A stretch of DNA of 21,068 nucleotides from Actinomycetota bacterium. Lineage in GTDB: Bacteria > Actinomycetota > Actinomycetes > Actinomycetales > Microbacteriaceae. Below the pieces are notes generated by a model. The model saw only the letters and a program-made list of their open reading frames with translations. It did no database searches and had not been told where the DNA came from. The stretch spans positions 1 to 21,068 of the forward strand of contig WLFS01000001.1 in NCBI GenBank assembly GCA_009703635.1, read 5' to 3'. Positions 1 to 7,800 of the stretch are shown one piece after another; position 1 is the stretch's first letter; each line of letters opens with the position of its first letter. Both the position numbers and the translations under genes were made by a program.

Positions 1-683
1 AAAGTCCGAACTTCGAACTCAAGGGAAGCTAATCCCCGCAAGGTTGTGGTGATTGCCGGAACTGTGGTGCTCCAGTTGCCAGAGTCCGCTACAACAATGA
101 CGTCCCCTTCGAGCTGGTCTTTATAGGTTTCCAAGAAACTGGCGAAAGAGGGCGATCCCGCCTCTTCCTCACCTTCGATGAAAATAGCTAATCCAAGATC
201 GAAGTCGGCTCCTGCAATTTCAGAAAGTAGTTTCACTGAGGCATAGTGGGCGATAATTCCCGCCTTGTCATCGGCGGCGCCTCTGCCATACATTCTGCCG
301 TTTCGAATCTCGGGTTCAAACGGAGTCGACTCCCAAAGGGCATCTTCCCCGGGTGGTTGAACGTCGTGATGCGCGTAAAGCAAAATAGTGGGCCGTGATT
401 TTTTTGCTTTGCGGGTTGCCACAATTGCGGGGGCACCCAGTTGCGAATCACCGTAACCTGCGCGAAGTATCTCGACTTTGTCAAAAACGCCGAGTTCTTC
501 AAACAGCGTCTTGACCGCCTCTGCGCTTTTGTCCAGCTGGCTGGCATCAAAAGCTTCCCAGGCGATTCCAGGAATCCGCACCAAATCTTTGAGGATTTCA
601 AGGGCTTCAGGAAATAGAAGCTTGACGGCTGCGCTTGCCTTTTCCAGCTGCGCGGCAGAGGTTGTCGGTGGGATCGAGGTCAT
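1..683 (-). CDS. M20-family dipeptidase, N-terminal 227 residues (cut by window edge)
   Basis: This is a zinc metallopeptidase of the M20 (ArgE/DapE/carboxypeptidase) family, of the cytoplasmic dipeptidase type common in actinobacteria. Reading from ATG at 683–681, the metal-site motifs appear in order: YAHHDVQP (His105, Asp107; the family usually has HYD), GRGAADDKAG (bridging Asp138) and EGEEEAGS (catalytic Glu172, metal ligand Glu173). The visible part ends in VPAITTTLRG, where the family's dimerisation (lid) domain begins, so roughly half of a ~450-residue protein is present. The gene leaves the window at base 1. It is divergent from the DUF3043 gene with only 43 bp between the two starts. 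No Shine-Dalgarno sequence precedes the ATG, but a TAAGAT -10-like hexamer lies 7 nt upstream, which would fit a leaderless transcript. Family membership is secure; exact substrate cannot be told. Confidence 0.9.
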   Translation of the reverse strand, partial: MTSIPPTTSAAQLEKASAAVKLLFPEALEILKDLVRIPGIAWEAFDASQLDKSAEAVKTLFEELGVFDKVEILRAGYGDSQLGAPAIVATRKAKKSRPTILLYAHHDVQPPGEDALWESTPFEPEIRNGRMYGRGAADDKAGIIAHYASVKLLSEIAGADFDLGLAIFIEGEEEAGSPSFASFLETYKDQLEGDVIVVADSGNWSTTVPAITTTLRGLASLEFEVRT

Positions 684-688
684 AAGGG

Positions 689-696
689 TAATCTTA
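689..696. promoter_or_regulatory. Overlapping divergent -10 elements between the dipeptidase and DUF3043 genes
   Basis: The 8-mer TAATCTTA reads as a TANNNT -10 hexamer on both strands: TAATCT at 689–694 on plus and TAAGAT at 696–691 on minus. The minus copy ends 7 nt before the dipeptidase ATG, the spacing expected if transcription starts at the A of that codon. The plus copy lies 32 nt before the DUF3043 ATG, leaving room for that gene's Shine-Dalgarno sequence. No good -35 is visible for either direction. Functional assignment is inference. Confidence 0.35.
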
Positions 697-726
697 AGCG
701 AAACCAATCAAAATCGAAGGACCCTA

Positions 727-1296
727 ATGCCAGAGCAGACACCTCAGTCACAGCAGCCTAAAAAGGACGGCAAGGGTAAGCCAACTCCAGCTCGCAAGCA
801 GCAAGAACAGTTGCGCAAAAAGCCAGTGGTTGGAAACCGCTCCCCTGAGGCCAAGAGGTTGGCAAAGCGAGCACTCCAGGCTGAACGCCTCAAGGCTCGA
901 GAAGGTTTAGCAAATGGCGAAGAGCGATACCTAACCAGCCGAGATCGTGGACCTCAAAGAAAACTCGCACGCGACATCGTTGACTCCAGGTTCACCGCAG
1001 GTGAACTTGTGCTTCCGGCTCTATTTTTGGTAGTCATCATCTCTTCAATTAGCACCGACGACGCGGTGACTGACCTGTATATCCAACTTGGAACTCTGAT
1101 TGCAATGTGGGGGCTTTTTGTAGCAGTCGGTCTCGACGGATTCATTCTTGGCAAGAAAACCCAAAAGATGGCGGAAGCAAAGTATGGCGATAAGGCCGAA
1201 AAGGGATTGCGCTGGTACGCAGCGATGCGCTCAATCCAGATGCGCGGAATGAGACTTCCAAAACCACAAGTCAAGCGCGGGAACAAAATCTTCTAA
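727..1296 (+). CDS. DUF3043 membrane protein, 189 aa
   Basis: The product is an actinobacterial membrane protein of the DUF3043 family, of unknown function. The first ~85 residues are hydrophilic and very basic (many Lys, Arg and Gln). They hold the family signature YLTSRDRGPQRKLARDIVDS at about residues 68–87. Two hydrophobic segments follow, at about 92–109 and 118–140, joined by a short acidic loop, then a basic tail ending near NKIF. This predicts a two-pass protein with both termini in the cytoplasm. The reading frame stays open far upstream (to 478), but that part is antisense to the dipeptidase. The start at 727 is chosen because GAAGGA at 716–721 sits 5 nt before the ATG and because the family begins there. 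Its neighbours do not reveal a role. Confidence 0.88.
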   Translation: MPEQTPQSQQPKKDGKGKPTPARKQQEQLRKKPVVGNRSPEAKRLAKRALQAERLKAREGLANGEERYLTSRDRGPQRKLARDIVDSRFTAGELVLPALFLVVIISSISTDDAVTDLYIQLGTLIAMWGLFVAVGLDGFILGKKTQKMAEAKYGDKAEKGLRWYAAMRSIQMRGMRLPKPQVKRGNKIF

Positions 1297-1313
1297 TCAG
1301 ATATTGAAGGTTG

Positions 1314-1335
1314 TTTGTTAGCTCAGCTAAGCAAA
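1314..1335. terminator. Weak stem-loop between convergent DUF3043 and pyrD genes
   Basis: TTAGC (1318–1322) pairs with GCTAA (1326–1330) around a TCA loop. The stem extends as TTTG (1314–1317) with CAAA (1332–1335) past a bulged G at 1331. It lies in the 44-bp gap between two convergent stop codons, the expected place for a shared terminator. There is no clear U-tract on either strand and the stem is A/T-rich, so it may be only a partial transcription barrier. Confidence 0.4.
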
Positions 1336-1340
1336 TCTAC

Positions 1341-2366
1341 TTACTTGTCTTGGCTAATTAAGCCGCGGTTAATCTTCCTGGCCCAAAGCGGTCCTTCAAA
1401 AACAAACCCTGTGTAGCCCTGAACCAGAGACGCTCCAAGCTTTAATCTTTGCGAGACATCCGCGGGGCTGAAGACTCCGCCTACCGAAACGATGACAATC
1501 TCGCTTGGTAAATTTGCCCTCAACAATTTCAAAACTTCTAAAGACCGCTCTTTGAGAATTGGGCCAGACAAACCTCCAGCGCCCATGGACGAAACTCTTT
1601 GGCTATCGGTTCTCAAACCAGCTCGAGAAACAGTTGTGTTGGTTGCAATAACTCCAGCAAGTCTGAGCTTGGTGGCTAATGCCGCAACAGCCACAACATC
1701 TTCATCTGCCAAATCAGGAGCTATCTTCACCAACACTGGCTTGCCAGCAGCTTTAGCAATTACGGCATTCAAAATCGGTTCAAGTTGATCACTTGCCTGA
1801 AGCGATCTAAGACCTGGAGTGTTTGGGGAAGAAACGTTGACCGCAATGTAGTCAGCAAACGGGGCAAGCTTCTCGGCGCTGTACTGATAATCAGAAACCG
1901 CATCTTCCAACTCGGTAATCTTGCTCTTGCCTATGTTCACTCCAATTATCGGAAGTGTTGCACCGCTTGATTTGAGTTTCTCCAACCTTTTCGAAACGGC
2001 ATCGGCTCCCTCATTGTTAAAGCCCATTCGATTTATAAGGCTCAGGTCTTTCTTGAGTCTAAAAAGTCTTGGCTTAGGGTTTCCATCCTGTGCGTGACGC
2101 GTGACTGTTCCGATCTCAACATGAGAAAAACCCAACTGTCCAAGTTCCTTCACCATTTCGGCGTTCTTATCGAAACCGGCTGCCATCCCGAATGGGCCTT
2201 TGAATTCAAGGCCCATGACCTTGACGGCACCTGGCTTGCTGCCTAAACGAGTTAAATCTGCAAGCCCTGTAGCTCCTAGAAATTTGATTAGCACCACGCC
2301 AAGGTGATGAGCGGTCTCCGGATCAAAGCGGGAAAAGATTAGATTGAAAAATGCCCGATAGATCAA
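1341..2366 (-). CDS. pyrD: Dihydroorotate dehydrogenase, quinone-type (class 2)
   Basis: PyrD oxidises dihydroorotate to orotate, the fourth step of pyrimidine synthesis, passing electrons through FMN to membrane quinone. The 341 residues match class 2 length and order. An N-terminal membrane-associating helix covers about 1–30 (FDPETAHHLG), followed by AAGFDKNAEM (62–71), INRMGFNNEG (111–120) and NVSSPNTPG (177–185), where Ser180 aligns with the catalytic serine of class 2 enzymes. The FMN phosphate loops GLSGPIL (265–271) and VSVGGVFS (293–300) come last. The start is TTG at 2366–2364: an in-frame TGA lies only three codons upstream (complement of 2376–2378) and the next alternative start would delete the conserved helix. 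The start lies 14 bp after the nrdR stop, so the two are probably co-transcribed. Confidence 0.95.
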   Translation of the reverse strand: MIYRAFFNLIFSRFDPETAHHLGVVLIKFLGATGLADLTRLGSKPGAVKVMGLEFKGPFGMAAGFDKNAEMVKELGQLGFSHVEIGTVTRHAQDGNPKPRLFRLKKDLSLINRMGFNNEGADAVSKRLEKLKSSGATLPIIGVNIGKSKITELEDAVSDYQYSAEKLAPFADYIAVNVSSPNTPGLRSLQASDQLEPILNAVIAKAAGKPVLVKIAPDLADEDVVAVAALATKLRLAGVIATNTTVSRAGLRTDSQRVSSMGAGGLSGPILKERSLEVLKLLRANLPSEIVIVSVGGVFSPADVSQRLKLGASLVQGYTGFVFEGPLWARKINRGLISQDK

Positions 2367-2380
2367 ATTGCTAGATCACG

Positions 2381-2854
2381 CTAGCCTTTGCTGCCCTCGG
2401 ATTGAATATCACTACTGGCACGAAGCACGCTGATAGCAGCCTCGAAATCTTCCAATGATTCCCAGCCCTGGTAAACGCTCGCAAACCTCATGAAGGCAAC
2501 TTCATCAAGGGCTCTAAGCGGTTCCAAGATGGCAAGGCCAATCTCGTGCGCTTCCACTTGAGCAGCGCCCGATGATCTGATGATTTCCTCGACCTGCTGG
2601 GCCAAAACGGCAAGATCGGCGTCGGAGACGGGTCTTCCTTGGCATGCCTTACCTACACCGCTGACAATCTTTTCACGACTGAAAGGTTCAGTGACTCCGC
2701 TTCGCTTGATAACCGTAAGGGATGCAGTTTCAGAGGTTGTAAATCTCTTGCCGCACTCTGGGCATTGACGGCGCCTTCTGATAGCGGACCCATCTTCGCT
2801 GGTTCGGGAATCAGTCACACGTGAATCGGCATAGCGACAAAACGGACAATGCAT
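2381..2854 (-). CDS. nrdR: Transcriptional repressor NrdR
   Basis: NrdR is a zinc-ribbon/ATP-cone repressor that senses ATP versus dATP and represses ribonucleotide reductase operons. The 157-residue product begins MHCPFC and carries the zinc ligands Cys3, Cys6, Cys31 and Cys34, the basic DNA-contacting stretch IRRRRQ between them, and an ATP-cone from about residue 47 to 137 ([24 protein letters not shown]). Length and architecture are standard. The ATG has a good Shine-Dalgarno sequence (GAAGGA, 6 nt spacing) and a plausible promoter at 2877–2905. It lies between hisD and pyrD on the same strand. No ribonucleotide reductase gene is in the window, so its targets lie elsewhere. I saw no NrdR-box pair in its own upstream gap. 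Confidence 0.95.
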   Translation of the reverse strand: MHCPFCRYADSRVTDSRTSEDGSAIRRRRQCPECGKRFTTSETASLTVIKRSGVTEPFSREKIVSGVGKACQGRPVSDADLAVLAQQVEEIIRSSGAAQVEAHEIGLAILEPLRALDEVAFMRFASVYQGWESLEDFEAAISVLRASSDIQSEGSKG

Positions 2855-2876
2855 TCTGAATCCTTCCCTTAATCCA

Positions 2877-2905
2877 ATTTTAGAGCGCTGCTATTGAATT
2901 TGCAC
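2877..2905 (-). promoter_or_regulatory. Candidate promoter of nrdR
   Basis: In the 72-bp gap between the hisD stop and the nrdR ATG, the minus strand shows TAAAAT (2882–2877; one mismatch to TATAAT) preceded by GTGCAA (2905–2900; 3 of 6 to TTGACA) at 17-bp spacing. Transcription would start near 2870, leaving a short leader with the GAAGGA ribosome site. This would let nrdR–pyrD be transcribed independently of hisD. Inference from sequence match only. Confidence 0.42.
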
Positions 2906-2926
2906 TTGTTTTCCGGTTTCTAATAA

Positions 2927-4243
2927 TTACTTGCCTTCGAAGCGCTTTGAAACAGCACTTCCGTGAGCTGGAAGATTCTCGGCTTGCGCAAAAACCGGTA
3001 GTGATTCTGAGATTTGAGCTAGTCCTTCCTCGGCGTAATCAATTACTTGCTGTGTGCGCAAGAAGGTGTGAACACCGAGCCCTGAAGAGTATCTGGCGGT
3101 ACCGCCGGTTGGCAGAACGTGATTCGACCCGGCCAAATAGTCTCCAACACTAACTGGTGAATACTCCCCCAGAAACACCGCTCCGGCATTGGTGATTGAG
3201 CTAAGGAGAGCAGCAGGGCCTGCAACTAGCAACTCTAAGTGTTCAGTTGCGTAGTAATTGGAAACTGCTACGGCAGCTTCAATGTCATCAACCAACACAA
3301 GTGCCGATTGCTGTCCGGCAAGCGCTTGTGAGATGCGAGCTGAGTGTTTAGCAACGCTTAGTTGGCTCTGCAGTTCGACCAGAACGCCTTCGATCAACTC
3401 TGCCGAGTCGGTAACCAGAACCGCAGCAGCCGCCTCGTCGTGTTCGGCCTGTGAAATCAGATCAGCGGCAACAAACTTTGAATTTGCGTTCTTATCGGCG
3501 ATGATCAAAATTTCTGTTGTGCCTGCCTCGGAATCAATTGCCACATCCGAGCGAACCAATCTTTTTGCCGCAGCAACATAGGCGTTGCCAGGGCCGGTGA
3601 CTAATCGGACAGGCAGCAAATCGGCATCATCGAGGCCATATGCAAAAGCAGCAATCGCTGCAGGCCCTCCCATGCAATAGACCTCATCCAAACCAAGCAT
3701 TGCTGCGGTAGCAAGAACACTTGGGTGGGGACGGCCGTCAAACTGCTTTTGTCCAGGGCTGGCTAAAACAATTCGAGGAACCTTGGCTACTTGAGCGGGT
3801 ATCGCATTCATAATCACGCTGGATGGATAGACAGCTTTTCCACCTGGTGCGTAAAGTCCCACCGAGTCCATCGGTACGTAGCGTTGAGAAACCTTAGATC
3901 CGTTTGCCAGCTCAATCGTGAATGGCTTAGGCATTGCGGCTTGAGAAACCAAGCGATTACGTTCAATTGCCATTTCAATTGCCGAACGAAGTGCTGCATC
4001 ACAGCTTGCAAGTGCGGACTGCAGTTCTTTACTGGAAACCCTCAAGGGTTCCGGATCAAAGCCGTCCAAGTCTTGAGTTAGCTTTCTTAGGTAGCTTGCT
4101 CCCCCACTTTTTACGCCTGCAATAACCTCAACTGCTACCTGCTCGGCCGATCGGCCATCTTGTTTAGCCCGAGGAAGCAATGATTTGATCTTCGCTTCGG
4201 TCAAAAGCTGCCCACGAAGATCCAGCTGGCGAATAATTGGCAT
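2927..4243 (-). CDS. hisD: Histidinol dehydrogenase
   Basis: HisD catalyses the last two steps of histidine synthesis, L-histidinol to L-histidine with two NAD+, as a cytoplasmic zinc-dependent homodimer. The 438-residue length is typical. Visible landmarks are GLYAPGGKAVYP (129–140), VTGPGNAYVAAAKR (215–228), SQAEHDE (264–270) with zinc ligands Gln265 and His268, ATEHLE (332–337) with catalytic Glu334–His335, VGDYLAG (366–372) with zinc ligand Asp368, and LPAHGSA near the C-terminus with zinc ligand His427. All key residues are present. The ATG at 4243 has a purine-rich AGAGAG upstream. No other his gene adjoins it; it sits between the flavin-reductase gene (divergent) and nrdR (downstream). 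Confidence 0.96.
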   Translation of the reverse strand: MPIIRQLDLRGQLLTEAKIKSLLPRAKQDGRSAEQVAVEVIAGVKSGGASYLRKLTQDLDGFDPEPLRVSSKELQSALASCDAALRSAIEMAIERNRLVSQAAMPKPFTIELANGSKVSQRYVPMDSVGLYAPGGKAVYPSSVIMNAIPAQVAKVPRIVLASPGQKQFDGRPHPSVLATAAMLGLDEVYCMGGPAAIAAFAYGLDDADLLPVRLVTGPGNAYVAAAKRLVRSDVAIDSEAGTTEILIIADKNANSKFVAADLISQAEHDEAAAAVLVTDSAELIEGVLVELQSQLSVAKHSARISQALAGQQSALVLVDDIEAAVAVSNYYATEHLELLVAGPAALLSSITNAGAVFLGEYSPVSVGDYLAGSNHVLPTGGTARYSSGLGVHTFLRTQQVIDYAEEGLAQISESLPVFAQAENLPAHGSAVSKRFEGK

Positions 4244-4270
4244 TGGCCCGAGCTCTCTTTTCGATGATTG

Positions 4271-4291
4271 TGACCTAAGTCTATTTGGTCA
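4271..4291. promoter_or_regulatory. Dyad TGACC-N11-GGTCA in the hisD / flavin-reductase divergent gap
   Basis: Two inverted 5-mers, TGACC (4271–4275) and GGTCA (4287–4291), are separated by 11 bp and nearly centred in the 82-bp gap between the two divergent starts. The right arm overlaps a possible hisD -35 (CTGACC on minus, 17 bp from AATCAT). The position would suit an operator acting on both genes. The arms are short and the match may be chance. Confidence 0.25.
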
Positions 4292-4311
4292 GTTATTGCT
4301 GGAGGCTGAGC

Positions 4312-4325
4312 TAATCTTGTAAGCG
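4312..4325 (+). promoter_or_regulatory. -10 element for a probable leaderless flavin-reductase mRNA
   Basis: TAATCT at 4312–4317 is followed by only 8 nt before the ATG at 4326, so transcription would start at or next to the start codon. No ribosome site lies at normal spacing: the only GGAGG (4301–4305) is 20 nt from the ATG. An in-frame TAA at 4320–4322 rules out an upstream start. Leaderless mRNAs with this -10 spacing are common in actinobacteria. No convincing -35 is seen. Confidence 0.45.
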
Positions 4326-4832
4326 ATGCTTGAAAAAGACCTAAGCCAAGACCCCTCTGATGCCTTGAAGGCTGCCTTTAGGCGCCACGCGTCCGGAGTT
4401 GCAGTGATCACAACCAAGTCAGAATCTGGTGATCCTGTTGGTTTCACAGCAACCTCGATGACTTCACTTGGTTCAAACCCGGCATTGGTGACCTTCAATG
4501 TTTCACAGGGCTCATCTTCTTGGCCGGCCTTATCAAAGGCAACGCATTTAGCCCTTCACATGCTTGGATCAGAGAACCTTGGGCTAGCAAAGAAAATGGC
4601 AGAAGAACAAGCTAAACGCTTCGCTGATTCGGATTGGGAGTTCTCCGAATTTGGGCTTCCGGTGTTTAGAGACGCAACTGCTGTGCTTTTTGCAAAGGTG
4701 CGAGAGTTTCATCCAGTTGCGCAGAATGCGGTTTTTGTTGCGGATGTGCTTTCGGGCAAACTTGGGACGCTAGATAAGGGGCTGTTGTACTTCCAGCGCT
4801 CCTATTTCAACCCAGCAGACACCGCACTCTGA
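4326..4832 (+). CDS. Flavin reductase-like domain protein (FMN-binding split barrel), 168 aa
   Basis: This is a single-domain protein of the flavin reductase-like family (HpaC/small monooxygenase component type). Such proteins usually bind FMN or FAD and use NAD(P)H to supply reduced flavin to a partner oxygenase. The diagnostic blocks are FRRHASGVAVITT (18–30), VGFTATSMTSLGSNPALVTF (38–57) and LHMLGSEN (77–84), followed by a Phe/Trp-rich segment and the C-terminal strand LLYFQRSYF. Length matches stand-alone family members. ATG 4326 is the first possible start because an in-frame TAA lies two codons before it. The last 31 bp overlap the end of dnaE on the other strand. No oxygenase partner is nearby, so the physiological substrate is unknown. 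Confidence 0.85.
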   Translation: MLEKDLSQDPSDALKAAFRRHASGVAVITTKSESGDPVGFTATSMTSLGSNPALVTFNVSQGSSSWPALSKATHLALHMLGSENLGLAKKMAEEQAKRFADSDWEFSEFGLPVFRDATAVLFAKVREFHPVAQNAVFVADVLSGKLGTLDKGLLYFQRSYFNPADTAL

Positions 4833-7800
4833 ACCAAAGATCCCGAACCCAGCAAAGCCTTTAGCTCACCGATAAGGTCATCGCTGATTCTTACCCTTGG
4901 AGATAACTTAAAGCTTCTTGGGTTCAGCTCATCAATGAAAGTCAGCTGTACTTCTTCTTTGCCAGGATGAGCTCTCAAAGTTGCATCCAGGTTTTCGAGT
5001 ACAGACCTGGTGGCATCAGCTTCTTGAATCTGAAGTCTTAGTGGTCCGTGGTTAGCTCCTTCAGAACCCAGAGCGATAGTTTCCATTGAGAAAGCTGAAA
5101 TCGCATAGCCCTCATCTCTGGCATTTATTCGTCCACGAATCAGAACTACCTCATCGTTGATCAATGCTTCCGAATACTCTTTGTAGGTTTTGCCCATAAA
5201 CATCACAGACATCTCACCTTCAAAATCTTCGATGATCACATTGGCGTATGGATTACCTGAGGATCTGGCAACCCGGTGGGTGACACTTGAAATCAGACCC
5301 GCTATAGTCACGGTCTCACCATCGCGGATTTCCTCACTGGTTAGCAGATCACCGATTGTAAAGTCTGCAAACTGAGCAAGCTGTTTTTCTCTTCCGGCAA
5401 GTGGGTGATCAGATACGTACAGACCTAGCATTTCGCGCTCGTGCGCAAGCTTTTCAGCCTTTGGCCATTCTGGTCGATTAGGAATAACCAGCTGCGAATC
5501 GGATTCAGCAAATAGATCGCCAAACAAATCAACTTGACCGGTTGATTCGTTTCTCTTAATTACTGATTGTGAATCAACAGCTTCTTCGTGAATTTCGATC
5601 AATGAACGCCTAGTGTGGCCAAGCGAGTCAAATGCGCCAGCTTTAATGAGCGACTCGATGGTTCTCTTGGAACAAACCTGAGCGGGCGCTCGTCTCAAGA
5701 AATCGGCGAAGGATGAAAAAGGCTTATCCTTGCGCGCCGTGATGATTCCATCAACTACGTTGTGGCCAACGTTTCGGATTGCTCCAAGCCCGAAGCGAAT
5801 GGTGTCCCCAACCGCGCTAAATGGTCCAATCGACTGATTAACATCTGGGGCAAGAACCTGAATGTCCATTCGACGACATTCGTTCAAGTAGATTGCCAGT
5901 TTGTCTTTTGAATCCCCCACCGAGGTAAGCAGCGCAGCCATATACTCGGCTGGGAAGTTTGCCTTTAGGTATGCAGTCCAGTAACTCAAAACTCCATAGC
6001 CAGCACTGTGTGCCTTATTGAAGGCGTAGTCTGCGAATGGAAGAAGAGTTTTCCAAAGAGTTTCAATAGCTGGTTCTGAGTATCCTTGGCCGGCCATACC
6101 TTCGCTGAAATCTTTGTACGAGCGATCCAGCTCTTTCTTATCTTTTTTACCCATCGCTCTTCTGAGAAGATCCGCCTGCGCAAGGGTGAAGCCAGCTACC
6201 TTTTGCGCAACAGCCATTACCTGCTCCTGATAAACAATCAGTCCATAGGTTGGGTCCAGAATCTCGGCCAGCGGAGCTGCAAGCTCCGGGTGGATGGCTT
6301 CTGATTTTTGAAGAGCATTTTTGCGCAATGCATAGTTGGTGTGGGATTTTTCTCCCATTGGACCTGGTCGGTAAAGCGCGATAACAGCGGAGATGTGTTC
6401 GAATTCACTCGGCTTTAGCATTCGAAGAAGAGAACGCATCTGAGCACCGTCGAGCTGGAATACCCCGAGGGTGTCCCCTCTGGACAAAAGCTCAAAGGTG
6501 TTCTGATCGGAATTCAAATCAAGTTCCTCAAGAACCACGCCCACCCCGCGGTTAGCTTTGATGTTTGCTAAAGCATCATCCAGAACTGTCAGGTTTCGAA
6601 GCCCTAGAAAATCCATCTTCAGTAGACCAAGTTTTTCGCACGGTGGCTGATCAAACTGAGTGATTACCGCCCCGTCGTCCTCACGGCGCATGATTGGAAT
6701 TACATCCAAAAGTGGCTCAGCGGACATGATTACACCGGCTGCATGAACACCCCATTGGCGTTTGAGATTTTCAAGACCTCGGGCTAGTTCGAAGATTTTT
6801 GCTGAATCCGAATCGCTTTCCAATGCCTCGCGAAATTCTGCGGCTTCTTTATACCGAGAGTTTTGCTCGGCCTGTTTGTCCTTTGGCTTTTCAACTAACT
6901 CCCCTAAGGTCACATCTCGACCTAGGACCATCGGGGGCATCAACTTTGTGAGCTTCTCCCCTGCCGCATACGGCATGCCAAGAACGCGAGCGGAATCCTT
7001 GAGGGCTTGTTTGGCCTTGATAGTTCCAAATGTCACGATCTGAGCAACGCGGTCCTCGCCGTATTTTTGGCTCACGTACCTAATGACTTCTCCACGTCTT
7101 CGATCGTCGAAATCAACATCTATATCTGGCGGTGAAACACGCTCGGGGTTCAAGAAGCGCTCAAAAATTAGTCCGTGCACGATTGGATCCAGTTCAGTGA
7201 TTCCCATGGCGTAAGCAACGATTGATCCTGCAGCAGAACCACGACCTGGTCCCACTCGAATCCCCTGGGCTCTAGCCCAAGCAATAAAGTCTGAAACCAC
7301 AAGGAAGTATCCAGGGAAACCCATTTGTGCAATTACGTTGACTTCGTATTCAGCCTGCTTGGCTTGACGCTCCGGAACTACCTCGCCGTAGCGGCGCTTC
7401 ATTCCTTTGTCTACTTCCTTTGCAAACCAGCTAGCTTCTGTCTCGCCCTCGGGAAGAGGGAATTTGGGCATCAGGTCGCGCTTTTTGAACTCAACATTGC
7501 ATCGCTCAGCTATCGCAAGAGTGTTATCGCATGAATCTGGATGATCTCTGAATAGCTCTCTCATCTGTTCAGCGGATTTCAGGTAGTACTCACGTCCGTC
7601 GAATTTGAAACGGTTTGGGTCAAGTAAGTTAGTTCCCGACTGCACACACAAAAGCGCCTCGTGGCTAACTGAATCGGAGGCATGGGTGTAGTGAAGATCA
7701 TTTGTGGCTACCAGCGGCAAGGAAAGATCTTTTGCCAGTCGCAATAGATCCGGCATCGCACGGCGCTCGATATCTATACCGTGATCCATGATTTCTACGA

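Noticed and set aside
233..601. 122-residue minus-strand open frame
   Set aside because: It lies in another frame of the M20 dipeptidase gene, whose translation gives continuous family motifs across the same bases.
478..726. Upstream extension of the DUF3043 reading frame (83 extra residues)
   Set aside because: The extension is antisense to the conserved dipeptidase and unlike DUF3043. A ribosome site and the family's usual N-terminus support ATG 727.
2855..2926. Possible NrdR boxes upstream of nrdR
   Set aside because: No pair of palindromic NrdR-box-like 16-mers is visible in the 72-bp gap.
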